Part shown: positions 1-7,403 of the stretch, one piece after another | Position numbering within the stretch: the stretch's first letter is position 1 | Layout: the number at the start of each line of letters is the position of its first letter | From: Actinomycetes bacterium | GTDB lineage: Bacteria > Actinomycetota > Acidimicrobiia > Acidimicrobiales > Acidimicrobiaceae | Length of the DNA: 49,965 nt | Direction: 5' to 3' | NCBI GenBank assembly: GCA_021810525.1 | Contig: JAJZIP010000005.1 | Coordinates: 1 to 49,965, forward strand | Made by a program: the position numbers and the translations under genes | Notes under the pieces: model-generated | The model's input: the letters and a program-made list of their open reading frames with translations, nothing else | The model's database searches: none | Told to the model about the DNA's origin: nothing

Positions 1-340
1 CGAGGGGATAACGGCCAAACGAACGCAACCAGTTGAGCTCGCTTTGGGTCCATAGACCGAATCGACTGATATCAGCTCTGAAGCGTTTGCCCCATGACCC
101 TGACATTGAGATCAGAAGGGGTACCGGAAGCAGGATACCTGTCCAAGTGTGGATCTCGGCGATGACCGCACGCCGACCAACCAATGCCTCCACCTGCCCG
201 AAGTAAAGCGGGAGCGCCGTTAGGATGAGAGCTGTGAAAAACGCTGCATTGACCCAGTGTGCTAGCCTCTCGACCCTGTCGAAGCGCAAGATCTCCCGCT
301 GGTCTTTGTCACCGGTTTCAGATGGTTGGTGCATTCGCAT
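1..340 (-). CDS. Cytochrome b/b561-type membrane subunit, 3' end cut by window edge
   Basis: The visible 113 residues begin with a short polar leader and then the stretch RFDRVERLAHWVNAAFF, typical of the first helix of cytochrome b561 or formate-dehydrogenase gamma subunits; the His in it is a usual haem ligand. A second hydrophobic segment and IHTWTGILLPVPLL follow, with another candidate haem His. The ATG at 340 lies inside the 3' end of the upstream molybdoenzyme gene (23-nt overlap), so the two are probably co-transcribed. I infer a membrane haem protein that passes electrons between the molybdoenzyme and the quinone pool. The C-terminal half lies outside the window. An in-frame ATG at 334 is an alternative start. 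Confidence 0.75.
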   Translation of the reverse strand, partial: MRMHQPSETGDKDQREILRFDRVERLAHWVNAAFFTALILTALPLYFGQVEALVGRRAVIAEIHTWTGILLPVPLLISMSGSWGKRFRADISRFGLWTQSELNWLRSFGRYPL

Positions 341-1013
341 TTCCGATCCACGCATCGACCGGATATCCATTCACTTCCCAAAAACCCAAAGTTGGCTTCT
401 CTACCACTCGGATTTCTGAAAGCCATTTGAGTGATTTGTAGCCGTACATTGGTGCAACGTAAAGCCTCACGGGTCCACCGTGGGAAACCGATATCGGTCC
501 ATCGAGCATGCGGTATGCAACTATCACGTCGGACAAGCGTGCCTGGCTCAGAGTGAGGCTCTCGGTGTCCACTCCGTCATATGAGTCGAATTCGACAGCA
601 GCCGCCTTGCCCGTTACGCCCACCAAGTCCAAGATCTCCCCTAGCCTCACCCCTTCCCAGTGAACTTCGGGCACTCTCCAGCCAGTGACACATTGAAAAT
701 CTTTCACCAGCTTCGTGCTTGGCATCGCCATCAACTGCTCCAAAGTCAGAGTCATCGGTCTGTCAACCAATCCCGAGACAGACAAACGGTATGCTTCCGG
801 CTTGATGCTGGGGAAATTGCCCGTGATGCTGTATATCCGAAATCGATCACCCCCTGGCAGCAGCCCTCCCAAACCCGTGCCAATTGCTGAGCCGACCGCC
901 CCTTGAACCCTTGAACCAAAGACAACTCCCAGAGCCCCGAGTCCTGCCATCCCAAGAAAGACTCTTCTCCCAATTCGAACGGTCTGGCCAGGGGTCCCCT
1001 CGTCCTGCGGCAT
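318..1013 (-). CDS. Molybdopterin-dependent oxidoreductase (sulfite-oxidase fold), Tat-exported
   Basis: This 231-residue protein has a twin-arginine signal (GRRVFLGMAGLGALG, residues 15-29) followed by a hydrophobic stretch, so it is probably exported folded by the Tat system. The mature part has the sulfite-oxidase-type molybdopterin domain: KDFQCVTGW with the Mo-ligand Cys at about 108, and a later segment HGGPVRLYVAPMYGYKSLKW typical of the YedY/SUOX superfamily. Its length fits a minimal catalytic subunit without a dimerisation domain. The cytochrome b gene overlapping its 3' end is the likely electron partner, as in MsrPQ-like pairs. The substrate (sulfite, a sulfoxide or something else) cannot be read from the sequence. 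Confidence 0.85.
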   Translation of the reverse strand: MPQDEGTPGQTVRIGRRVFLGMAGLGALGVVFGSRVQGAVGSAIGTGLGGLLPGGDRFRIYSITGNFPSIKPEAYRLSVSGLVDRPMTLTLEQLMAMPSTKLVKDFQCVTGWRVPEVHWEGVRLGEILDLVGVTGKAAAVEFDSYDGVDTESLTLSQARLSDVIVAYRMLDGPISVSHGGPVRLYVAPMYGYKSLKWLSEIRVVEKPTLGFWEVNGYPVDAWIGNANAPTI

Positions 1014-1070
1014 AACTAGACCATAGCAGCTATGCGAATTTACAGGCTGTCATCACATGACCTCATTTGA

Positions 1071-1076
1071 TAGGCT
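1071..1076 (+). promoter_or_regulatory. Candidate -10 box for a leaderless pirin mRNA
   Basis: TAGGCT fits the actinobacterial TANNNT -10 pattern and ends six bases before the ATG at 1083. Transcription would start at or next to the start codon, and no Shine-Dalgarno sequence is visible upstream of that ATG. No good -35 box is seen, so this is an inference from spacing. Confidence 0.35.
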
Positions 1077-1082
1077 TGTCCC

Positions 1083-2015
1083 ATGAGCGGTCCAATTACT
1101 CAGGCTGACGCCTTGCCTTCCCTCGAGATTCCCCCACCCCCTGACGGACCTGCCTTCGTGCTCTTTCGATCCAGGCACAGCGTGGTCGGAGGTACCGACG
1201 TAAAACGTACGCTGCCAAAGAGGCAGAGGAGAACCATCGGAGCCTGGTGTTTCGCCGACCATTTCGGTCCAGAAGACTTGGATGGCAAACCAGGGATGGA
1301 GGTGGGTCCTCATCCGCATATGGGGCTCCAAACCGCCACCTGGCTCCTGGCTGGAGAGCTTGTCCACAGAGACAGCCTAGGCTCTGAACAGCGAATTCGC
1401 CCTGGAGAGTTCAACTTGATGACAGCAGGGAGAGGGGTAGCGCACTCCGAAGAATCATCAACCGCCAAAAGCACTACATTGCACGGAATTCAACTATGGA
1501 TTGCACAGCCAGATCGCACCCGTAACGAAGAGCCTCGATTCGAGCATCACGACGCGCTGCCGGAGGCTAACTTCGACAACGCTACGGCGACGGTTTTTTT
1601 GGGAAGCTTCGGCGGCGCCACCTCCAGCGCCAGAGCCGACACGCCGATCGTCGGAGTCGAAGCAACTTTGGGCATCGGATCGAGCATCTTGCAACTCAGA
1701 AAGGATTTCGAATACGGAATCATCGTCTTAAAAGGAATGGTGGCCTATCAAGGTCAGCCAGTCGAACCTGACATGCTCGCATACTTTGGCAGCGGCAGGG
1801 ACGAGATCATGTTGACGGCCCACGAACCAAGCATATTCTTGCTGCTCGGAGGAGAGCCGTTCAAAGAGACTCCTTTCATGTGGTGGAACTTCATCGGACG
1901 CACGCACGCGGAGATAAATCAGGCATATCTCGACTGGCAATCCCGTTCTGAACGTTTCGGGAACGTGAATTCCAGGCTTGAAAGGATCGAGGCTCCATCG
2001 CCGCACTGGCTCTAA
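1083..2015 (+). CDS. Pirin family protein
   Basis: This 310-residue bicupin belongs to the pirin family. The N-terminal cupin carries HPHMGLQT (His77 and His79) and, 42 residues later, AHSEES (His121, Glu123), which matches the spacing of the four metal ligands of human pirin and E. coli YhhW. The C-terminal pirin domain includes the segment LLLGGEPFKETPFMWWNF. Bacterial pirins are metal-binding, and some act as quercetinases or modulate metabolic enzymes; the role here is unknown. The gene is divergent from the molybdoenzyme, with only 69 bp between them. The start is the first ATG and may be leaderless. Confidence 0.88.
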   Translation: MSGPITQADALPSLEIPPPPDGPAFVLFRSRHSVVGGTDVKRTLPKRQRRTIGAWCFADHFGPEDLDGKPGMEVGPHPHMGLQTATWLLAGELVHRDSLGSEQRIRPGEFNLMTAGRGVAHSEESSTAKSTTLHGIQLWIAQPDRTRNEEPRFEHHDALPEANFDNATATVFLGSFGGATSSARADTPIVGVEATLGIGSSILQLRKDFEYGIIVLKGMVAYQGQPVEPDMLAYFGSGRDEIMLTAHEPSIFLLLGGEPFKETPFMWWNFIGRTHAEINQAYLDWQSRSERFGNVNSRLERIEAPSPHWL

Positions 2016-2287
2016 GGCGCGCATATTCTCCACTCTCAAATAGCAAGCAAACCGCGGCCTAGAGTCCCGCTACAGCTCTGACGGATGAGGCCCAAAGATA
2101 CGTGCGTTCCCTAACAATCTCAAGCCCAAGCGGTACGTGGATGGTAAAGTATTGGAAATGAGTGAGGGCGAGTAGCTAACCGTCCTTTACGATGGGGCTT
2201 TTTGGCGCTGGACCACTCCTGCTCGATTCCCTGATTGATGCTTGACCTATCCAAGAGGTAAGCCTTACTAGCAAAGTTGATGCTTTG

Positions 2288-3598
2288 GTGCCCGAAGACA
2301 AAGATACACCGACGCCGCCTAAAGACGAGGTGATCGGAGAGGTCGAGCAGGACGTCTCGATGTTCGCCGCATTCAGGGTTTACGGCTTTGGCAGGATCTG
2401 GGCAAGCATACTCAGCGGGAATTCTGGCCGCTTCAGCCTGATAGTCGTCGCAGGGTGGGAAGCATACCGCCTCAGCCACTCAGCCTTTTGGTCAAGCATC
2501 ATCGCGTTCTGCATCCTTATCCCAGTTGCGTTCGTCGGCCCCCTCGCAGGGGCGGCTGCAGATCGAATCAACAAGGCTACCCAGATGGCAATCGGTCAAT
2601 CGGTGGCTATGACTTCGGCCTTTCTGGCTGCTCTTTTTCTTTATATCGGCCGCTTGAGCCTTCCTCTGCTCGTGTTGACGACGCTAGGCGTTGGAATAGG
2701 GAACGCGATCCAGAATCCTGCATGGTCTTCTCTCACACCAGCCGTGATCGGTGTGACGCGAATGGTGAACGGTGGTGCGATGATCCGTATCGCCCAACAA
2801 GGGTCCGAGTTTCTTGGTCCTGCGGTCGCTACACCTCTGTTGGTCAAACTGGGACCAGCACCCGTCTACCTTCTCTGCGCAGCCTGTTATGCTCTCGCAA
2901 CCACGTTGTCGATAAGCCTCCGTAACCACATCCCCCACATCCCCTCAGTAAAAAAAGGGATCTACCATCCGCTCAAAGAGGCGCTGGTTTACGTCTCGAC
3001 CAAACAGCGGATGGTCGGTGGCCTCTTGATCCTTGTAGGACTTCATTGCGGACTGACAATGGCCTACACTGGATTGCTACCGAAATTTGCGCAAACCAAC
3101 CTTGGTGGCAACGGTGGTATTTACGGGGAACTGATGACGGCTATCGGCGTCGGTGCCATCCTTGGCGCGCTCCTGGTCATAGTTGGCGCCAGGCGGTTCG
3201 ATCTCACATTCATGCTGGTTTTTACAGGGGTGATCAGTGGACTATCCCTAGTGGTACTCGGGATCTCGAAGGACATCCTTCTCGCCCTCTTCGGGGCCAC
3301 CCTGGTGGGAGCCAGCCAATCGGCCTTCATGGCACTATACCTTGCTCTGCTACAGGGCACTACTGCGAGAGAGTTCCGAGGCAGAGTGGCTGCCTTCTCA
3401 AATATCCTCGTTGGATCGACCATGTCCACATTTGCCCTTCTCTGGGGCGCTCTCACAGATAGCTTTCCGGTTCTATGGGTATTGGCGGTCCCGGGCGTTA
3501 TTTTCGTCATCAGTCTTGGAATCATGATTTTACTGACACCATGGCTCAGGCCTCCGAAGATGACCCGGTCACCGCTTCTGTCGACTTCCAACGCCTGA
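2288..3598 (+). CDS. MFS transporter (MFS_3/enterobactin-exporter-like)
   Basis: This 436-residue polytopic protein has about 12 hydrophobic segments and the layout of major facilitator permeases related to the EntS/MFS_3 group. After a roughly 35-residue acidic cytosolic N-terminus comes FRVYGFGRIWASILSGNSGR. The loop between helices 2 and 3 has GPLAGAAADRINK, a variant of the MFS signature, and the second half has FRGRVAAFSNILVGS. Substrates of this group include siderophores, drugs and macrolides, so the cargo cannot be named. Start choice is uncertain: TTG 2285 and GTG 2288 are adjacent and neither has a good ribosome-binding site. The preceding 270 bp shows no other gene. Confidence 0.82.
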   Translation: MPEDKDTPTPPKDEVIGEVEQDVSMFAAFRVYGFGRIWASILSGNSGRFSLIVVAGWEAYRLSHSAFWSSIIAFCILIPVAFVGPLAGAAADRINKATQMAIGQSVAMTSAFLAALFLYIGRLSLPLLVLTTLGVGIGNAIQNPAWSSLTPAVIGVTRMVNGGAMIRIAQQGSEFLGPAVATPLLVKLGPAPVYLLCAACYALATTLSISLRNHIPHIPSVKKGIYHPLKEALVYVSTKQRMVGGLLILVGLHCGLTMAYTGLLPKFAQTNLGGNGGIYGELMTAIGVGAILGALLVIVGARRFDLTFMLVFTGVISGLSLVVLGISKDILLALFGATLVGASQSAFMALYLALLQGTTAREFRGRVAAFSNILVGSTMSTFALLWGALTDSFPVLWVLAVPGVIFVISLGIMILLTPWLRPPKMTRSPLLSTSNA

Positions 3599-3816
3599 CG
3601 CTACCTGCCACCGATATCGAATGGCTGCTCTGAAATTCGGACACAGGTTTATGACGATCCCTATGGCATCAAACGGAGTTCAACCAGCGCCCTAAGATAG
3701 TCCCGTCAGCTGGCCCCGTTCGAGATAACCGGCTGCAGGATTCGCGGCAGCCTTAGCCTTCGATGGCTACTGCAATTCCCGCACAGACCCCTAGAAAAAG
3801 TGTCTTCAACACGACT

Positions 3817-3846
3817 GCGGAGACCAACCCAAGGGTTGGTCTCCGC
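3817..3846. terminator. Perfect hairpin between convergent genes, probable bidirectional terminator
   Basis: GCGGAGACCAACC and its exact reverse complement form a 13-bp stem closed by a CAAG loop. It sits between the MFS gene (+) and the lipoprotein gene (-), which converge. No T-run follows on the plus strand. On the minus strand a short T-run lies about 16 bases after the stem. The surrounding 299 bp (3599-3897) shows no credible gene. Confidence 0.6.
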
Positions 3847-3897
3847 ACGTCAATCCTCCACTCCGAAAAAGCAGAGGGCCGAGAAGGCCTGACTTCC

Positions 3898-4974
3898 CTA
3901 ACCCGCAGGAGGAAGATCCGCGAGTGTGTAGGAGGAGGACAGCACCGATGAAGATATCGGCTTAGACAGAAGGTGGAAGCTCTCTAGAGCCGCAAGTCCA
4001 CTGGTCCACTGGCTATCGGTCATCTGGGCATCATTGGCCCACTTGTAGCTCGTGATCGCACTCTGAAGAAGAGACGGGCTCAGCTTAGGGAACGTCGGCT
4101 GCAGAGCAGAGGTGGCACCACTCGGGTTACTGATGAGGTAGTTGTCCGCCTGAGCAATGGCAGCACAAACACTCTTGACGATCTTCGGGTTTGATGCGAT
4201 GTACGACTTCGCGGCCAAGATCCCTTCCCAAGGAACAGCAGCAAGAGATGAGATCTCCGTGGTGTCGAAGACAACTTTTCCTGCACCAACTGCCTGAGCT
4301 GAAGCTGGGATCGGCTGGGTATCAAATATAGCCTGAACCTCGTTGTGCTGAAGAGCTGTGACAAGTGCGGCGGAGCTGTTGACTGCAAATATCGTCAGCG
4401 AACTCGTTGAAATTCCGTAGTGCTCGAGAAGTCCATTCAGCATGATTCCGGGGGCTGCGGACGCACCGCCGACTACCGCCACCTTGTCGCCCTTGAGCGC
4501 CGACAGCACCTGCTGAGGAGTGCTCGAGGAACTCAAATGGGCTGAAGCCGCAAGCTGGTTGGTCACGGCCATGGCCCACTCAGGCCCGTTATACTCCATG
4601 CACGCCATCTGCAATGGAATCCCCTTTGAGACAGCGGTAAGAAGCGAGACTGCGTTGACGGAAGTGAACTGAACGCTATTCGACACCAGTGCCGAGTTGA
4701 CGATCACGTCACCTGCCAACACAACGATCTTGGGGTTAAGTCCCTGCTTCTTGAAGTAGCCATTTACTTTGGCAAGATATACCGGGGACTGAACCGGCTC
4801 AGCAACGGGAAGCGCAATTGTAATATTGGTTAGAGGTGCCGCAGCAGTCGTCGTCGTTGCACTCTTGCCAGCCGTGGTGGCTGTTGCAGATGTGTTCGAA
4901 CTCGATCCACATGCAGCGAGCACCGTCCCAGCTACCAAAAGGACAGCCACTGCTGCCTTCTTATTAGAAAACAT
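3898..4974 (-). CDS. ABC transporter substrate-binding lipoprotein (NMT1/SsuA-like)
   Basis: This is a 358-residue extracytoplasmic binding protein. Starting at ATG 4974, which is preceded by the strong ribosome-binding site AGGGGGAAA, it has a lysine-rich n-region, a hydrophobic core and the lipobox LAAC, so the mature protein is a lipoprotein. A Ser/Thr-rich linker precedes the folded domain, whose pattern (VQSPVYLAKVNGYFKKQGL, then a VAVVGGASAAPGIMLNGLL motif) is that of the NMT1/THI5 and sulfonate/taurine receptor family. A longer reading to 5046 would put 24 polar residues before the signal, so I reject it. The gene is divergent from its likely ATPase and permease genes. The ligand is unknown. 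Confidence 0.88.
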   Translation of the reverse strand: MFSNKKAAVAVLLVAGTVLAACGSSSNTSATATTAGKSATTTTAAAPLTNITIALPVAEPVQSPVYLAKVNGYFKKQGLNPKIVVLAGDVIVNSALVSNSVQFTSVNAVSLLTAVSKGIPLQMACMEYNGPEWAMAVTNQLAASAHLSSSSTPQQVLSALKGDKVAVVGGASAAPGIMLNGLLEHYGISTSSLTIFAVNSSAALVTALQHNEVQAIFDTQPIPASAQAVGAGKVVFDTTEISSLAAVPWEGILAAKSYIASNPKIVKSVCAAIAQADNYLISNPSGATSALQPTFPKLSPSLLQSAITSYKWANDAQMTDSQWTSGLAALESFHLLSKPISSSVLSSSYTLADLPPAG

Positions 4975-5045
4975 AAATTTCCCCCTGATTGGAAAATGCA
5001 ACTTAGCCACACGGCTATCAAATTGCATTCCGCTTTTATAGCACA

Positions 5046-5069
5046 ATGAACCAGACTAAATCGGTTCAT
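5046..5069. promoter_or_regulatory. Perfect 7-bp inverted repeat, candidate operator
   Basis: ATGAACC at 5046-5052 and GGTTCAT at 5063-5069 are exact inverted arms with a 10-bp spacer. The repeat lies just upstream of TATAAA (5040-5035, minus strand), where a bound dimeric regulator would cover the -35 region of the substrate-binding protein gene. The regulator is not identified in the window. Confidence 0.45.
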
Positions 5070-5243
5070 AGTCGCGAATTCCTTCTGTATTCTAAACAAA
5101 TTTTCAGCCATACAAGAGGCTGTCCATGTTGGAATATCAATGGGAATCGGGAAATATCGCAGCTCAGATCAGGTAAAAGAATGTTTGCGAAACATTCCGG
5201 CAAAAAAGATCGGCAACAACTGAAGTAGGATGACCGAAAGGAT

Positions 5244-5263
5244 ATACCGTATAAATGGGGTAT
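5244..5263. promoter_or_regulatory. Inverted repeat ATACC-N10-GGTAT upstream of the ATPase gene
   Basis: ATACC (5244-5248) and GGTAT (5259-5263) are inverted five-base arms separated by ten bases. Between them lies TATAAA (5250-5255), a possible -10 element for the plus-strand ATPase gene at 5318. The arms are short, so chance is possible. Confidence 0.3.
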
Positions 5264-5317
5264 GACAGACGCCACAGTCTGACCAAGTTTGAGTAAAAAA
5301 GTAGGGAGGCTGATCCT

Positions 5318-6091
5318 TTGCTGGAATTTCGAAACGTAACAAAGCGCTTCGAGACACCGGGGGGCCAGGAAGTAAATGTTCTCCAAGATGTGTCGTTTAC
5401 CGTTGACGATGATGAGTTTTGTGTAGTAGTGGGTCCGAGCGGTTGCGGGAAAAGCACACTTTTGAACCTTGCCTTGGGCCTGGTACCTGTTTCGGAAGGG
5501 CAGATAATTCACAACGGCAAAGTCGTGGAGTCGATCGTCTCAAGTGATGTCGGCTATATAACCCAAGATGCCAATCTGCTCCCTTGGTCTACGGTGCTGG
5601 ACAACATAATGTCTCCTCTTGAAATAAGAGGAGTGCCGAAGGCCGAACGCAGAGCCCAGGCCATGGAGTGGGCTGAGGCAGTAGGTTTGGGGAAGTTCGT
5701 TGATTTCTACCCCGGCCAGCTATCCGGAGGAATGCAAAAGCGCTGCTCCATTGCGAGGACCATGGCCTACGACCCTGCCATGATCTACATGGACGAGCCA
5801 TTCGGTCCACTCGATGCAATTACGAGAACAGTTCTGCAGGAGACGCTTTTGAACCTTTGGCAGACGAGGCGAAAGACCATCCTGTTCATAACCCACGATC
5901 TGGTAGAGGCCATAGCTCTCGGTGACACCGTCATCGTCATCAACGGCCAGCCGGGTAGCGTCAAAGCTCGAATTCCTATACCATTGTCCAGACCGCGAGA
6001 GATCCGCCACCTCGCTGCCGATACGGAGTTCGTCGAGCTGCACACCAAGATCTGGTCTTATCTGGAGCCTGGAGTCGAGAGCATAGCTTAG
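5318..6091 (+). CDS. ABC transporter ATPase (nitrate/sulfonate/taurine type)
   Basis: This 257-residue nucleotide-binding subunit has Walker A GPSGCGKST near residue 39, the Q-loop in YITQDANLLPW, the signature LSGGMQKR, Walker B MIYMDEP with the D-loop FGPLD, and the H-loop FITHDLVEA. The LLPW after the Q-loop is typical of the SsuB/TauB/NrtD family and fits the NMT1-like receptor encoded divergently and the permease gene downstream. The start is TTG 5318 with GGGAGG about 10 bases upstream. The permease gene follows only after 207 bp, which is unusually far for partners; that gap contains two hairpins. Confidence 0.9.
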   Translation: MLEFRNVTKRFETPGGQEVNVLQDVSFTVDDDEFCVVVGPSGCGKSTLLNLALGLVPVSEGQIIHNGKVVESIVSSDVGYITQDANLLPWSTVLDNIMSPLEIRGVPKAERRAQAMEWAEAVGLGKFVDFYPGQLSGGMQKRCSIARTMAYDPAMIYMDEPFGPLDAITRTVLQETLLNLWQTRRKTILFITHDLVEAIALGDTVIVINGQPGSVKARIPIPLSRPREIRHLAADTEFVELHTKIWSYLEPGVESIA

Positions 6092-6143
6092 CCAACCGAA
6101 GCGCAGACCATCCACGAGACTGTGAAAGGTGCGGTTGTAATTA

Positions 6144-6216
6144 ATCCCTTGCAAAAGTAGCATTGCATCTCAGAGGGATCGTTTGTTGGTACATGAAAAG
6201 AGATTGGGCTCTTTCA
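6144..6216 (+). repeat. Two consecutive stem-loops between ATPase and permease genes
   Basis: The first (6144-6179) pairs ATCCCT with AGGGAT and, inside it, TGCAA with TTGCA, leaving a bulge on one side. The second (6194-6216) pairs AAAGAG with CTCTTT across six bases. Neither is followed by a good T-run, so they look more like mRNA processing or stability elements than terminators. This is an inference from base pairing only. Confidence 0.4.
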
Positions 6217-6298
6217 AGGAGTAGTATCGCGAGTGAGAGTCCGCTGTATGTAGCAGTATATTGACAACAGAGTAACCACGTCCGGGGGGAACTAAGCA

Positions 6299-7156
6299 AT
6301 GAGTGCGCGCATTGAGTCACGATCGACAGCCGTTGCAGTCGATGGAGAGATTGTTGCACCAAAGACTTCCAGCAGGGCAAGTCGCGACCGAAACTGGAGG
6401 CTCAAAGTTTCCATAGGCCAGGTCGTGGCAATCCTGGCGATCTTGGCCATTTGGCAAGGAATCAGCGGAGCTGTGATCCCCGCCTATCTGATCAGTTCTC
6501 CAATATCGGTCATCAGTGATACCATCACGCTGCTTCAAACGCACACAATGTGGACAGACATCTGGGTCACCGCGCAGGAGCTGATTCTCGGATACGCAAT
6601 AGGAGTGGTCTTTGGAATACTGGTAGGAATTTTGATGGGTTCGGTCAAGTTCCTCTCAGGTGTCTTCGAGCCGATCATCGCCGGTATAAATGGAATTCCA
6701 AAGATTGCCCTCGCCCCGTTGTTCCTGCTCTGGTTCGGTCTGGGAATCTGGTCAAAGGTAGCTCAGGCAAGCATGATCGTATTCTTCGTCATGTACTACA
6801 ACGTGTACATGGGAATGCTCAGCATCTCACCGATGCTTGTGAAGCTCTTTCAGGTGATGGGAGCAAAGCGCGGCTATGTCGCCAGAAAGGTTGTCCTGCC
6901 ATCGCTGTCGATCCCAATCTTTGCCGGCCTCAAAGCCTGCGTTCCTTTTGCAATGATCGGGGTAATCGTCGGTGAGTTCATCGCCGCAGACAAAGGCGTT
7001 GGCTACTTTGTCCTCCAGGCAACACAGCAGTTCGACTCAGCGGGCCTATTCTCTGGAATCATCATCATGGTTGCAATGGTGCTGGTCGGAATGAGAATAG
7101 TCACGTTCTGCCAGAATAGAGTCCTCTTCTGGCAGAAGCAGGATCACGGCAGATAG
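6299..7156 (+). CDS. ABC transporter permease (SsuC/TauC-like)
   Basis: This 285-residue inner-membrane subunit belongs to the binding-protein-dependent transport family. A 35-residue polar N-terminus precedes a first helix at about 40-60, and five further hydrophobic segments follow. The ATPase-contacting EAA-type loop is MGAKRGYVARKVVLPSLSIP, about two thirds along. ATG 6299 is preceded by GGGGGGA at good spacing. With the ATPase gene upstream and the divergent lipoprotein gene it completes a three-part importer. The neighbouring enzymes suggest that the importer feeds a catabolic route, but the substrate is not evident. Confidence 0.9.
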   Translation: MSARIESRSTAVAVDGEIVAPKTSSRASRDRNWRLKVSIGQVVAILAILAIWQGISGAVIPAYLISSPISVISDTITLLQTHTMWTDIWVTAQELILGYAIGVVFGILVGILMGSVKFLSGVFEPIIAGINGIPKIALAPLFLLWFGLGIWSKVAQASMIVFFVMYYNVYMGMLSISPMLVKLFQVMGAKRGYVARKVVLPSLSIPIFAGLKACVPFAMIGVIVGEFIAADKGVGYFVLQATQQFDSAGLFSGIIIMVAMVLVGMRIVTFCQNRVLFWQKQDHGR

Positions 7157-7403
7157 TAGTATTACTTTATTTTCCTGGTCAGGGTGTGCTGCACATTCGA
7201 TAGACCTGTAGATTCTTGTGGTCCAATCTGGCACGTCGTGCAACCGTCATTGAAGCCCAATTGGATCACTGTGAGAGAAACAGCGAAATTACGGCCAGGG
7301 GTGAGCAGCCAATATCTATCAAGCTGCTTCGGTGATGCGCAACGGCCAGGTTCGGCCCATCGCATTTACCCTTTGTGATTTGATCTCAAAAAGGAGAGCC
7401 AGA

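Larger units (their letters stand above)
4975..5317. other. Divergent regulatory region between the binding-protein and ATPase genes
   Basis: This 343-bp AT-rich spacer separates the lipoprotein gene (-) from the ATPase gene (+). On the minus strand TATAAA (5040-5035) is a possible -10 box for the lipoprotein gene. Two inverted repeats in it are listed separately. I see no credible coding sequence. Confidence 0.5.

Noticed and set aside
3763-3951. Small plus-strand frame across the hairpin
   Set aside because: It runs through the terminator hairpin and into the 3' end of the lipoprotein gene.
4975-5046. Longer start for the NMT1-like lipoprotein
   Set aside because: It would place 24 polar residues before the signal peptide and ignore the strong ribosome-binding site before ATG 4974.
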